The notes below the pieces were generated by a model, which did not search any database, was not told the origin of the DNA, and worked only from the letters and a program-made list of their open reading frames with translations. Position numbers and translations under genes: made by a program. Positions 43,809 to 53,226 of a stretch of DNA of 64,000 nt are shown here, one piece after another (position 1 is the stretch's first letter; every line of letters starts with the position of its first letter). The DNA is from an uncultured Porphyromonadaceae bacterium. Lineage in GTDB: Bacteria > Bacteroidota > Bacteroidia > Bacteroidales > Muribaculaceae. Location of the stretch: assembly GCA_937921035.1 (NCBI GenBank), contig CALEUL010000027.1:1-64000 (forward strand). The letters are read 5' to 3'.

Positions 43809-46577
43809 TCAGTCGTAAGAGATGTTACGGAGGGTTTTTATCTGGGACTTCGAGGTGGAAACGGTGAGGAGCTGATTCAATTTTTCCGTAGTAAGGCTAC
43901 GAGAGGGCATGAAAGCATCGCTGTCCATATATTCCAGGATACTACGCATAAACTGGCGACCTTCGGCGTGAGTTGTCAGCCGTTCGGTATCTGCCATCAG
44001 CAACATTACTTTGCCGCCATCCACTGCAAACTCCATCAGCAAGCCCAAACGATGATTGCGGTCGATGTTGTCTATAACCTGAATCACAGGCTTATAATTT
44101 TCGTCGTTAAAACGATCTAAAATCAGAGGATATGACGATTTCACAATGTCGTACCACTGCCAGTCGGTATGTCCGTCGTTGGGGAATGATGCCAGTGCCG
44201 GATGCCCCGGATCGGCAAGAATACCCATAGTGCCTGGTGAGGACGGTTTCCCAGCATTGTCGCAGATTGTCTTGAACATGCGGTAATTCCAATAGTCGGT
44301 CTGGAAAAGTGGTCCCACGGTTGTACTGTCGGCAGGATTATACGGTGGAGTGAGCAACACTTTACCTCCGGCATGAAGGTGATCGGCTACAATGCTGTCG
44401 TTCAGCGTGTGTGCCTGCAAAACGTTCCCGCTGTAACCATCAGTTATTGCAGGATAGGCCCACAGCGAATAGCTGTTGGTTATGCCAGTACCAAGCACTT
44501 CGAGGTCAAGCTGAAGCTTACGGGCGTTGCCAGCGACAGGCACCGAGGCTTCGATGGCTCCTACCCTACTGTAGCCGACAGAATCATTGAGGGCACACAA
44601 TCCCGCGGCTACTGTACGGGCGCCGTCGGTAAGCGTCCAACGCAGTTTGCGGTCGGCAAGCCCTTTGCCGCTATAGTTGGCAACGGAGAGAGCTGCATTG
44701 AACACATCGCCTTCTTTGAGGCAATAGCCCGGGAATTCGGCCATAACCACAATTCGGTCGCAGCTCTGCCGCCACACTTCGGGTGTTACAAGCCCCTTGC
44801 TGTCCATAAAAGCATCTAAAATGCCAACAAGGGCAGTTCCCTGTCCAGGATAGTCCTGAAGGTCGAGAAGCTGAAAACCACCCATCGACGGCGTTCGCAG
44901 GTTCATCTCCATATCCGCTTTATACAGTTCCACGGCCCATTTGCCGGAAGCCATGAAAAAATCACGAGCCTGCGAGCCCATGCCGGCCGCCTCAAGACGG
45001 CGGCGGAACTCGGCGAAATTGCGCGGTTCCAGCACACCGGTATATTTATCCATCTCGGAATAGTCGGGATAAATCTGGTACTGCCCAGTCTCATGCCCGA
45101 CAACCGGTACGGGTGAGCGCAACACAGCATCTTCGAAATTCATCCGGGTATTAGGATATGTGTTGTTAATATATCCTCCCTCGTCGGCATCGCAGAAAGC
45201 AAACGAAGCCCGCACATGGGTACTGTAGCCGTCGCCGCCTCCGGTGCGGCATGTAACCCAGAATTCCTGCCCGGGAAGATTGTCCTGCCAGCCCAAAAAG
45301 GCATTGGAGCCGTATGTATAAAGATGGCGGCGGTCGATAGCCTTGAAATTATCGGTAAATCTCTGCATAAGTTTCACATCACCCCACAGTTCGTTGCCAA
45401 GACCGAACATCGCAAAAGAAGGATGATTGCCATAGGCCCGTTGTATTGCCGTACCGTCGTTTAGCAAAAAGTCCATAAGGCTAACCTCGTCCTCGTTGAA
45501 CGTACCCCATACAGACAACTCGGGCTGCAGGTATATACCTTCGATGTCGGCAGCCTCGAAACATGCCTCTGGCGGACACCACGAGTGAAAACGAACATGA
45601 TTGAGACCGTAATCCTTGATTATGCGGAAATAACGGCGCCATCCCTCCACGTCCATAGGTGCATAGCCTGTAAGTGGAAATACGCAGGCATCATGGCGCC
45701 CTCGGAGGAAGGTTATGGTATCATTTACCGTGAAATGATGTCCTTTTGTACCGAACTTGCGCAGAGCTCCGTAGCACGACAGGGTATCGTCCTCCTGCAT
45801 CATGGTTACAAGGTGGCGCGCAGGATGAAATTCGCTCCACAACTGTGCCGTGTCGCCAAGCGCGAGAACACCCTCCACTACTTTCTGCCCGCGCACCATC
45901 GGCAGCTCTACCATATTGGCGCCGCTCCTCACAGTTATTTTACCCTTTTTACGCAAAAAAGGTTCGGAAAGATGCGCGCGTACCCTAAAACTGCGGGTAT
46001 CAACATCCGGCTCCAAATCCATACGCTCTATGAAGCACTTCGGCGCTGCCGTAAGTTCAATCCGGCCAACGATGCCGTTCCAGTTGGTCTGCGTGGACTC
46101 GACACATGCATGCGAACTCAGTTTTATCTGGTCGGGTATACTGTCGCCGTTATCCACCTTTACTGTTAGGGTATGTTTGCCAGGAGTGAGTGTTTCTGAG
46201 AGGTCGTAGACATGCGGTGTAGACAGAAAGCGCTGCGAACCTATGCGCTTTCCGTCGACCCACACCGTAGAGGGCCGTGTTCGCTCGAGGGTGAGGCGTA
46301 TATCCTTGTCTTTCCAGTTTTTTGGAATTATAACATCGCGCGAATAGTATGCAGGACCCGAGTAAGAGACCTTGCGCGACAGCTGTGTTGTTTCGGTATA
46401 ATTGTCGTTCGTATTGCCTTTGCCGTTAGTATCCATCGTACCGGGCAGCAGTACGACTTCGGGAGCACCGGACGGAAGGCTACACTGCCACTCCCCGGCA
46501 AGATCGATTGTACGGCGCGCAGCGGCGGCAAAAACTGTGAAAGACAGAATAAAAAGGAGAAAGCACCTGAATTTCAT
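43809..46577 (-). CDS. Exported glycoside hydrolase family 2 protein
   Basis: 922 residues from the ATG at 46577, which opens a signal peptide (MKFRCFLLFILSFTVFAAAA); an ATG three codons earlier also exists. Sugar-binding domain (about 24-180: LAGEWQCSLPSG, YYSRDVIIPKNW, STVWVDGKRIG), an immunoglobulin-like strand region, then a TIM barrel with HVRFHSWCPPEACFEAADIEG, the acid/base motif GLGNELWGD (Glu near 396) and a nucleophile-like Glu in VGHETGQYQ (near 496). GH2 members are beta-galactosidases, mannosidases or glucuronidases; which one cannot be told. It stands alone and not in a SusCD-type locus. A promoter lies at 46617-46647. Confidence 0.85.
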   Translation of the reverse strand: MKFRCFLLFILSFTVFAAAARRTIDLAGEWQCSLPSGAPEVVLLPGTMDTNGKGNTNDNYTETTQLSRKVSYSGPAYYSRDVIIPKNWKDKDIRLTLERTRPSTVWVDGKRIGSQRFLSTPHVYDLSETLTPGKHTLTVKVDNGDSIPDQIKLSSHACVESTQTNWNGIVGRIELTAAPKCFIERMDLEPDVDTRSFRVRAHLSEPFLRKKGKITVRSGANMVELPMVRGQKVVEGVLALGDTAQLWSEFHPARHLVTMMQEDDTLSCYGALRKFGTKGHHFTVNDTITFLRGRHDACVFPLTGYAPMDVEGWRRYFRIIKDYGLNHVRFHSWCPPEACFEAADIEGIYLQPELSVWGTFNEDEVSLMDFLLNDGTAIQRAYGNHPSFAMFGLGNELWGDVKLMQRFTDNFKAIDRRHLYTYGSNAFLGWQDNLPGQEFWVTCRTGGGDGYSTHVRASFAFCDADEGGYINNTYPNTRMNFEDAVLRSPVPVVGHETGQYQIYPDYSEMDKYTGVLEPRNFAEFRRRLEAAGMGSQARDFFMASGKWAVELYKADMEMNLRTPSMGGFQLLDLQDYPGQGTALVGILDAFMDSKGLVTPEVWRQSCDRIVVMAEFPGYCLKEGDVFNAALSVANYSGKGLADRKLRWTLTDGARTVAAGLCALNDSVGYSRVGAIEASVPVAGNARKLQLDLEVLGTGITNSYSLWAYPAITDGYSGNVLQAHTLNDSIVADHLHAGGKVLLTPPYNPADSTTVGPLFQTDYWNYRMFKTICDNAGKPSSPGTMGILADPGHPALASFPNDGHTDWQWYDIVKSSYPLILDRFNDENYKPVIQVIDNIDRNHRLGLLMEFAVDGGKVMLLMADTERLTTHAEGRQFMRSILEYMDSDAFMPSRSLTTEKLNQLLTVSTSKSQIKTLRNISYD

Positions 46578-46616
46578 GGCTATCATGTATGTGTATAACT
46601 GATTTCGTTGTTTTTA

Positions 46617-46647
46617 CAAAGATAGTTAATAAAAACCACATAGGCAA
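46617..46647 (-). promoter_or_regulatory. Promoter of the GH2 gene
   Basis: -33 TTG (46645-46647), 20-base spacer and -7 TATCTTTG (46617-46624) on the minus strand, 40 bases before the start codon. Confidence 0.78.
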
Positions 46648-46773
46648 CAGCGGATGTTCAAGCGACTACTGTAGATTGTAAATAACAGCGTAGCAATGTA
46701 TAAATTATCTTGCAGAACCGAAAATCATACCCGATTGGCTATAATATTGGCAACAAGAGCCGTTTTTCGAGGG

Positions 46774-46809
46774 GGCATAAGCAACTTATGCCAATTATGC
46801 TTATCTTTG
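46774..46809 (+). promoter_or_regulatory. -7 box with upstream dyad before the protease gene
   Basis: -7 TATCTTTG (46802-46809) is preceded by a perfect dyad GGCATAAG-CAA-CTTATGCC (46774-46792) in the place of the -33 element, where no TTG is seen. It may be an operator or activator site. Confidence 0.55.
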
Positions 46810-46828
46810 CCATCATAAAAATCACATT

Positions 46829-48145
46829 ATGAAAAAGATCTTCTCCTTTATAGCATTAGCCGTCGTAAGCATTTCGGCAACAGCACAGAGCATCGACGAA
46901 CGTATCGCCGCCGCAATGAATTCGTCAGACTATTTCGGTCTGTACGACACTTATTATAGCGCTGATAAAGATTCCATAAATCCATTTTTGGAGGTTTTCT
47001 CCCGCTGTCTGATTGGTAACCGTTTCAACCGCCCCGATATATCTATTCCCGCTTTCGATGAACTATTTAAAACTCAGTCGGAAAATCTGGACATGAGTTT
47101 ATTTTTACAGAGTTCAGTAATGTACTCGATGGATTTGAACCGTATGGGAAAGAATAAAGAAGCCTCTGAATTATTGACGTCCGTTTTGTCGGCGGCATAT
47201 CAGATGGTAGATTCCGCAAGTCTCCAGCCCTATGCCGACATGTTAGCACGATATAAGGCATTGACAAAATATTCTCCATATCAGATTGTCATCGACGGAG
47301 AAAAAGGAACTGTGCCATTCAACGTTATTCCTGCGGGCAAAGCTGAAAGCGGACAACGCATGATGCAGATTTCATCAGCCCGGATAAACGGCAATCCTGC
47401 GAAGATAACGTTCGACACCGGCGCCGGAGTAAACGTTATTACCGATTCACTCGCATGCGCGTACGGCCTGGATATGCTTGATGCGAATGCTGCGGCTACG
47501 GGAGTAGAAACTTCCTACGGACATTATGCAATCGCCAAGGAATTAACCTTAGGGAATATAACTGTAAAGGATGTACCGTTCTATGTTATTGACATCCGAA
47601 GCCATAACGAAGAAGCCGACAAGTACATCGATGTGCTGGAATTAATCGTCGGAAGCGAGCTGATGCTTCAGCTCAAGGATGTAACGTTTGACTTTGACGC
47701 AAAAGAAATACAGGTCCCCCGTGTAGCGGCAACTCAAGCTGATGTCCGCCCTAACATGTGTTTTTCTTCTGGCATGAATCTTCTCACTACCGCAGAAATC
47801 AATAAACAGCCGTTATTGATAAAACTTGACTCGGGTGACGCATCTTTCGGCACCCTCAACAAAGAATTCTTCGATAGAAACAAAGAATATCTTACAACAA
47901 ATTGCCAAAGCGATACCGTAAGACAAGGAGGTGTCGGAGGCGTGTGGAAAGTTCTATGCTACAAATTTCCGGACGCAAATCTGGCTCTTGGCGGCAATTC
48001 TGTAACAGTCCCTTCTATAGCAGTCCAAACTGAGCAGGTAAATGATTACTATATGTACGACAATAATCTCGGGTTCAGGAGTATGATGTTATTCCGCAAG
48101 CTGCGGTTCAATCTTGCGGACATGGTTCTTTCTACCGAATTGTAA
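46829..48145 (+). CDS. Exported retropepsin-like aspartic protease with two DT/SG motifs
   Basis: 438 residues. Signal peptide 1-20. A helical segment (about 25-150) precedes a first retropepsin-type lobe, ARINGNPAKITFDTGAGVNVI, with catalytic-type DTG at 196-198, and a second lobe with LIKLDSGDASFGTL near residue 330. Two lobes in one chain could form one active site without a dimer partner, as pepsin does. The DNA is somewhat AT-richer than nearby genes. It converges on the RIC-LuxR gene with 14 bases between stops. Confidence 0.8.
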   Translation: MKKIFSFIALAVVSISATAQSIDERIAAAMNSSDYFGLYDTYYSADKDSINPFLEVFSRCLIGNRFNRPDISIPAFDELFKTQSENLDMSLFLQSSVMYSMDLNRMGKNKEASELLTSVLSAAYQMVDSASLQPYADMLARYKALTKYSPYQIVIDGEKGTVPFNVIPAGKAESGQRMMQISSARINGNPAKITFDTGAGVNVITDSLACAYGLDMLDANAAATGVETSYGHYAIAKELTLGNITVKDVPFYVIDIRSHNEEADKYIDVLELIVGSELMLQLKDVTFDFDAKEIQVPRVAATQADVRPNMCFSSGMNLLTTAEINKQPLLIKLDSGDASFGTLNKEFFDRNKEYLTTNCQSDTVRQGGVGGVWKVLCYKFPDANLALGGNSVTVPSIAVQTEQVNDYYMYDNNLGFRSMMLFRKLRFNLADMVLSTEL

Positions 48146-48159
48146 AATCTCCGTATACT

Positions 48160-49104
48160 TTATTCGGTGAAACCGTGCATAATGCCGTACACAGCTAAAG
48201 CGCTTGCGCTGTGTAGATTCAGTTTGGAGCAGATATTGCGACGGTGCGTCGCCACCGTATAGACAGACAAAAACAATTTTTCGGCAATCTCCTTGTTGGA
48301 CATACCTTTGGTTACATAACTGATTATCTCGCGCTCTCGGGCGGTGAGGCGCACGTCGCCGTTGGAATCGAGCGGTTGCTTCTCCACATCGCGACGAAGA
48401 ACAGCACCCGTTTTTTCGTAGTGCGTTACCACCGGAATAAAGATTGCATCCTCTAACTTGCAGTGCATGCTAAGATCGCGTTCGAGAGTTACAATATCGA
48501 ACAGCAGCGAGTTCATCTTGTCCACTCGGCCACGCTCAGCAGTGAAGTGGCACACCAGCAAATCCTTTAGCTCAGCCAATTTGCTGTGCACGGGCTTGTG
48601 CGATCCCTTGAAATCGGCTATGCAGAATTTTCCACTGTCGCGATTACCCTCCAGCAGTTCGCCTACATACTTGAATACTACATTTTCCTCATATTCCATG
48701 TGGTGCCGCAGATCGGATATATAGTTGTCAAAAAAGTTAATCAGCGCAATGCTCAGTTTGGAACCGTCGCCGAAACTTATTGCCTCAAGCAGCTGACGGC
48801 GCAGATTCGGTGCCACGTATTCAAGAAAATACTCGTGAGCATTGCCAAGATAATCCACAAGCGAACGGATATCAACCTTCTTAGGTTCGGCAGGGAATCC
48901 GGCCATATAGTTGACAACGGCAAGGAAAGTATCGGTGTGCACTGCTGCAGAGGCGCATACCTCGGCCACAGTAGCCTCGCCGAATCCCAAAGCAATGCCG
49001 AAACGGGTGAGTACGGCCAAAAGCGTCGGATTACGCGCAATAACATCTCTCATCCGCATATCGCGCGCATAGGGCGAATACATATCTTTAATCTGCTTTT
49101 CCAT
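48160..49104 (-). CDS. RIC/ScdA-type di-iron domain fused to a LuxR DNA-binding domain
   Basis: 314 residues. The first 70 resemble the ScdA_N/DUF542 start of RIC iron-sulfur repair proteins (VIARNPTLLAVLTRFGIALGF), without their usual Cys pair context. A hemerythrin-like four-helix bundle follows with a ligand set like YtfE: His90, His135xxxGlu139, His169 or His173, and His214xxxGlu218. A LuxR/GerE helix-turn-helix closes the chain (LTAREREIISYVTKGMSNKE, then TVATHRRNICSKL). It should therefore sense NO, oxygen or iron and regulate transcription. A canonical promoter is at 49161-49190. Confidence 0.85.
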   Translation of the reverse strand: MEKQIKDMYSPYARDMRMRDVIARNPTLLAVLTRFGIALGFGEATVAEVCASAAVHTDTFLAVVNYMAGFPAEPKKVDIRSLVDYLGNAHEYFLEYVAPNLRRQLLEAISFGDGSKLSIALINFFDNYISDLRHHMEYEENVVFKYVGELLEGNRDSGKFCIADFKGSHKPVHSKLAELKDLLVCHFTAERGRVDKMNSLLFDIVTLERDLSMHCKLEDAIFIPVVTHYEKTGAVLRRDVEKQPLDSNGDVRLTAREREIISYVTKGMSNKEIAEKLFLSVYTVATHRRNICSKLNLHSASALAVYGIMHGFTE

Positions 49105-49160
49105 AGGACATTATATGATGAATATGCCAATGTGCACAGGCACTTGTACTTTTTGACAAA

Positions 49161-49190
49161 CAAAATTAACCAACTTATACAAACTAACAA
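49161..49190 (-). promoter_or_regulatory. Promoter of the RIC-LuxR regulator gene
   Basis: -33 TTG (49188-49190), 19-base spacer and -7 TAATTTTG (49161-49168) on the minus strand. Confidence 0.78.
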
Positions 49191-49242
49191 ATACCTCAAA
49201 CAGACTATTTTTTTACCGCTGAAACAAAATTTTCAACCGCAT

Positions 49243-49278
49243 AAAAAAACCGGAGACTCCGTTACGGGGCCTCCGGTT
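49243..49278 (-). terminator. Intrinsic terminator after glyS-lemA-FKBP
   Basis: Minus-strand stem AACCGGAG... with its match, followed directly by seven T residues. A clear rho-independent terminator for the FKBP gene. Confidence 0.85.
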
Positions 49279-49293
49279 AGACTGATTGCCAAA

Positions 49294-49851
49294 TTAGTAT
49301 GGACTGGTTTCATATCTATATATATTCTCCAGACGGATGTTGAAGACAAGATTGGAGAAAGCCTTTACAGAACCCGTGCTCTGCGCACCGTAGCCAGCTG
49401 TGTAAGGTATCACCACCTCAGCAGTATCACCACAGCGCATCTGCGGCAGTGCGATGCCCCAGCCAATAACAGTCTCGTCGAGACGAGTGCGGAAAATACC
49501 GGCCTTACCGTCGACAACAGAAGCAGTTGACGAGTCTACAGCCGTACCGTCGTACAAATGTAGCTTGTAACGCGTATCAATAGTACTGGTGTATATGGGC
49601 GACAGATTTCCTTCGGTCTCGCTGCGGTCGTTGAAATAATGCATCAGCACCTTTATCGTAGGATTCCATGCCGGAGTAACAACTTCGTAGTACGGAGTTC
49701 CGTCGGGATTCTTTTTCGTGAGCAATTCTTCAAACCAGGCGTTGTTGGCATCGCGCCAGGCCATCATCTCGTCCCAACTCTCATCATCATTGCTGGAGCA
49801 AGACCAAAACATGGCGCCCACCGCGGCTATAAGTAACAATAACTTCTTCAT
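49294..49851 (-). CDS. FKBP-type peptidyl-prolyl isomerase lipoprotein
   Basis: 185 residues. Lipobox FWSC (Cys18) and an acidic stretch (SSNDDESWDE) which may keep it in, or send it to, the outer membrane. The C-terminal half is an FKBP fold: YKLHLYDGTAVDSS, VIGWGIALPQMRCGDTAEVVIPY, YGAQSTGS and LVFNIRLENI. It may assist folding of exported proteins. The start overlaps the lemA stop by one base (TGATG), and it is the last gene of the glyS-lemA run. Confidence 0.85.
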   Translation of the reverse strand: MKKLLLLIAAVGAMFWSCSSNDDESWDEMMAWRDANNAWFEELLTKKNPDGTPYYEVVTPAWNPTIKVLMHYFNDRSETEGNLSPIYTSTIDTRYKLHLYDGTAVDSSTASVVDGKAGIFRTRLDETVIGWGIALPQMRCGDTAEVVIPYTAGYGAQSTGSVKAFSNLVFNIRLENIYRYETSPY

Positions 49852-50462
49852 CAGAACTGTACTTTAGGTGCAGTGGAAGCCGCCTCGTCGGCCTTGAACT
49901 GGGGTTTTGCACTGAAACCGAAGATTCCGGCCCACAGGTTTGCGGGGAAGCGCTTTACGGCAACGTTGTACTCGCGCACAATATCGGTATAGCGGCCTCG
50001 CTCTGTAGCGATACGGTTTTCGGTACCTTCGAGAACTGTCTGGAGATTGGCAAACTGCTCGTCGGCCTTAAGATCGGGATAAGCCTCGCGAACAGCATTG
50101 ACATAGATGCTCAACGCCTTGTTCAGACGATCCTGAGCAGCGTTGTAGTTCTCGAAGTGCTGTGTATCAGCGGGGCTGGCGCCGTCTTTCAGACTGTTGG
50201 CCTCGTTGTAGGCATCGGAAAGGCCTGCTCGGGCTTTGGTAACGTTCTCGTAGGTGCTGCTTTCGTGCTCGGCATAACCTTTCACTGTTTCCACGATATT
50301 GGGAATCAGATCCATGCGGCGCTGATACTGCACCTCAACCTTTGCCCATGACTGGTCAACGTCCTGTTCAAGGGTAACCATGTTGTTGTAGGTACTGCGG
50401 CCGCTGAAGAAAAGAATCAGCGCCAGAACGACGATAACACCTATAATGATGTACTTTTTCAT
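49851..50462 (-). CDS. lemA: LemA family membrane protein
   Basis: 203 residues. One N-terminal helix (about 3-20: YIIIGVIVVLALILFFSG) followed by the LemA coiled helical domain: YNNMVTLEQDVDQSWAKVEVQYQRR, DLIPNIVETVKGYAEHE, and RFPANLWAGIFGF near the end. LemA proteins are inner-membrane proteins of unknown function. It lies 7 bases after glyS and overlaps the FKBP gene. Confidence 0.93.
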   Translation of the reverse strand: MKKYIIIGVIVVLALILFFSGRSTYNNMVTLEQDVDQSWAKVEVQYQRRMDLIPNIVETVKGYAEHESSTYENVTKARAGLSDAYNEANSLKDGASPADTQHFENYNAAQDRLNKALSIYVNAVREAYPDLKADEQFANLQTVLEGTENRIATERGRYTDIVREYNVAVKRFPANLWAGIFGFSAKPQFKADEAASTAPKVQF

Positions 50463-50469
50463 AAAAATC

Positions 50470-52014
50470 TTATTTTAATTTGCGGAGAAGGGAAGCAAGG
50501 CTTACGCGGTCGTGAATCAGACGGTGCAGGTCGGCAATGGCGACACGTGTCTGTTCCATGCTGTCACGCTCGCGAAGAGTAACGGTATTGTCCTCCAATG
50601 TCTGGTGATCCACGGTTATACAGAACGGAGTACCAATGGCATCCTGACGGCGGTAACGTTTGCCGATAGCGTCCTTTTCCTCATAGTGTGTGGCAAAATC
50701 GAACTTGAGGTCGTCCACAATCTCGTGAGCCTTCTCGGGCAGCCCATCCTTGCGCACCAGCGGGAGTACGGCGCATTTTACGGGAGCGAGCGGAGCCGGC
50801 AGATGCAACACAACACGTGTCTCGCCGTTAGGCAGCACCTCTTCATCGTAGCTGGAGCACAGCACGCTCAGGAACATACGGTCTACGCCGATAGAAGTTT
50901 CGATTACATACGGAGTGTAGCTCTGGTTCAATTCGGGATCGAAATACTCAATTTTCTTGCCCGAGAACTTCTGATGCTGCGAAAGGTCGAAATTGGTACG
51001 GCTGTGAATACCCTCCACTTCCTTGAAGCCGAAAGGCATCTGGAACTCAATATCGGTAGCAGCGTTGGCATAGTGCGCCAGTTTCTCGTGGTCGTGGTAA
51101 CGGTATTTCTCGTCGCCAAGGCCAAGAGCCTTGTGCCATTTAAGACGCCATTCCTTCCACTGTCCGAACCATTTGATTTCTTCGCCGGGACGCACAAAGA
51201 ACTGCATCTCCATCTGTTCGAACTCACGCATGCGGAATATGAACTGACGGGCGACAATCTCGTTGCGGAATGCTTTGCCTATCTGGGCGATACCAAAGGG
51301 AAGGCTCATGCGTCCGGTCTTCTGTACATTAAGATAGTTTACAAAAATACCCTGTGCGGTTTCTGGACGCAGATAAACAGTCATAGCACCGTCGGCGGTG
51401 GACCCCATTTCGGTTTTGAACATAAGGTTGAACTGACGCACTTCCGTCCAGTTCTTGGTGCCCGATATGGGGCATACGATTTCTTCGTCAAGAATAATCT
51501 GACGCAGACCGTCGAGGTCGTTAGCATTCATAGCGTCGCTGAAACGCTGATGCAGCTCGTCGCGATGCTTCTGGTATTCGAGTACACGTGTATTTGTGGC
51601 TCGGAACTGTGCCTCGTCGAAAGCGTCGCCGAAGCGCTTGGCGGCCTTTGCCACTTCCTTAGCTATCTTGTCGTCGATTTTTGCAATCTGCTCCTCGATC
51701 AGCACGTCGGCGCGATAGCGCTTTTTGCTGTCGCGGTTGTCAATCAGGGGATCGTTGAATGCGTCAACATGACCCGACGCTTTCCAGATTGTAGGATGCA
51801 TGAAAATTGCCGAGTCGATGCCCACGATATTCTCGTGAAGCAAGGTCATGGCATCCCACCAGTAACGTTTGATATTGTTTTTCAGTTCTACGCCGTTCTG
51901 GCCGTAGTCGTAGACAGCCGAAAGGCCGTCGTAGATTTCGCTGGACTGGAATACGAAACCATATTGTTTGGCATGTGATACAATTTTCTTGAAAACGTCT
52001 TCCTGAGTGGCCAT
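50470..52014 (-). CDS. glyS: Glycyl-tRNA synthetase, dimeric type
   Basis: 514 residues, a single-chain class II enzyme of the archaeal/eukaryotic-like GlyQS kind rather than the split alpha/beta type. Motif 2-like FRNEIVARQFIFRMREFEQMEMQ and motif 3-like YVIETSIGVDRM are present, with LRPETAQGIFVNYLN before them. It charges tRNA-Gly with glycine. First gene of glyS-lemA-FKBP, with a -7 box at 52081-52088. Confidence 0.95.
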   Translation of the reverse strand: MATQEDVFKKIVSHAKQYGFVFQSSEIYDGLSAVYDYGQNGVELKNNIKRYWWDAMTLLHENIVGIDSAIFMHPTIWKASGHVDAFNDPLIDNRDSKKRYRADVLIEEQIAKIDDKIAKEVAKAAKRFGDAFDEAQFRATNTRVLEYQKHRDELHQRFSDAMNANDLDGLRQIILDEEIVCPISGTKNWTEVRQFNLMFKTEMGSTADGAMTVYLRPETAQGIFVNYLNVQKTGRMSLPFGIAQIGKAFRNEIVARQFIFRMREFEQMEMQFFVRPGEEIKWFGQWKEWRLKWHKALGLGDEKYRYHDHEKLAHYANAATDIEFQMPFGFKEVEGIHSRTNFDLSQHQKFSGKKIEYFDPELNQSYTPYVIETSIGVDRMFLSVLCSSYDEEVLPNGETRVVLHLPAPLAPVKCAVLPLVRKDGLPEKAHEIVDDLKFDFATHYEEKDAIGKRYRRQDAIGTPFCITVDHQTLEDNTVTLRERDSMEQTRVAIADLHRLIHDRVSLASLLRKLK

Positions 52015-52080
52015 TGTCTTCTTTCTTTTATGTGATAGTTATTATTTCTAAAAAGTATACCGCAAAGCGGTTCCAAGCGG

Positions 52081-52088
52081 CAAAGTTA
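52081..52088 (-). promoter_or_regulatory. -7 box for glyS
   Basis: TAACTTTG on the minus strand, 66 bases before the start codon. No clear -33 TTG. Confidence 0.5.
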
Positions 52089-52195
52089 CAAAATTTTTTC
52101 TATAACTGCTGTATAATAATGGCACTGCGCACCATTTTCATAGCTGCTCAGTGCCTAAAATAAATAAAGTCGGTTAAATAGTGTTTCTCCGTTGC

Positions 52196-52987
52196 TCACT
52201 TTCCGTAGGACGGATCATATATGCCGTTGAGCAGATGGGCCAGACGAAGGCCACCGCGGAGCACCTGCTGTTCTATAACGGGCGTCCATTCTGCAACCTC
52301 GTTATAGGATACGCTGATGCCAGGTTTCATTTTGTCGTACACACGTGTGGCAATAGCATGCGTCTGGCGGGCCCAATCGTCCACAGTACCCTGGATTTCG
52401 GCAGCCTCCTGCTCTGGAGTCAGTCTGTCGAGTTGCTCGCGCCATTCGGTATATGTCCATGCGTGGCCGCTGTTCATGATGCTGCCGTCCCATATGCCGT
52501 GCAGATTGGCATCGCGGTTAAAGAAACGCACTTTGGTCTGATTGCCGCCGAGGTCGGATAGGTGTCCCATATGCATTGGCTGGTGCATGTCGCCCACACA
52601 GTGAATCAGAATCTTGAGGGCAAGTACTTTCTGGTCGCGAGTAGATACGGGGCTTTTGAGAATCTCTACCTGCTCGCACACGGCGCGAACCACATCACCT
52701 TTTTCGTTAAGCGGGGCATCCTCGTAGGCCACGCCCTCGTCTATGTTCTTATAGTGCCATGTCTTGGTATAGGCATAGGCAGGAGTATGCGAGGCATTGT
52801 CCAGCCAGTTGGCCCAATATACCGGTGATTTACCGTCCAGCAATGAGGCTACGGAATCGGCAGTAGCTTGTGTGAAATGATTCTCGGCAATGAAGGCGAC
52901 AGTATCATGCCCCTTCTGGCTCCATGCGAAAGCGCTCACACTAAACGCTCCGGCAGCAAAGGCAAGCAGTATGTTCTTGATATTCAT
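52196..52987 (-). CDS. Exported S1/P1-type nuclease
   Basis: 263 residues from the ATG at 52987, beginning a signal peptide that ends at VSAFAWSQKGHD. The new N-terminus Trp-Ser-x-x-Gly-His is the zinc-binding start of S1/P1 nucleases; HTPAY, HCVGDMHQPMHMGH, DLGGNQTKV and LHGIWDGSI supply the other zinc ligands. It degrades single-stranded DNA or RNA in the periplasm or outside. A longer start eight codons upstream is less likely. A -7 box lies at 53009-53016. Confidence 0.9.
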   Translation of the reverse strand: MNIKNILLAFAAGAFSVSAFAWSQKGHDTVAFIAENHFTQATADSVASLLDGKSPVYWANWLDNASHTPAYAYTKTWHYKNIDEGVAYEDAPLNEKGDVVRAVCEQVEILKSPVSTRDQKVLALKILIHCVGDMHQPMHMGHLSDLGGNQTKVRFFNRDANLHGIWDGSIMNSGHAWTYTEWREQLDRLTPEQEAAEIQGTVDDWARQTHAIATRVYDKMKPGISVSYNEVAEWTPVIEQQVLRGGLRLAHLLNGIYDPSYGK

Positions 52988-53008
52988 AACAATGCAATTT
53001 ATGCACTG

Positions 53009-53016
53009 CAAAATTA
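53009..53016 (-). promoter_or_regulatory. -7 box for the nuclease gene
   Basis: TAATTTTG on the minus strand, 21 bases before the start codon at 52987. No clear -33 TTG. Confidence 0.5.
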
Positions 53017-53117
53017 CTAAATTTCCGGCATTATATCACGCCCCCACCGACAAAATTCTCTCATATTTTCGATACTTGCTTGTTGACTCCACATTTGATG
53101 GCATTTATCTGAAAATT

Positions 53118-53147
53118 TTGCGGTTACGAAATATTTTACTAATTTTG
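53118..53147 (+). promoter_or_regulatory. Promoter of rplS
   Basis: -33 TTG (53118-53120), 19-base spacer and -7 TAATTTTG (53140-53147). It leaves a leader of about 70 bases, with a possible short stem around GCAG...CTGC, which might be an L19 leader. Confidence 0.75.
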
Positions 53148-53226
53148 CAGTCGATTTCGTAATCTCTGGCAGGACACGCAGCCTGCGAATATTGCGATTA
53201 ATGTTAACATTATAAATCAAAGTACA

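Noticed and set aside
50512..51978. Plus-strand open frame opposite glyS
   Set aside because: Shadow of glycyl-tRNA synthetase.
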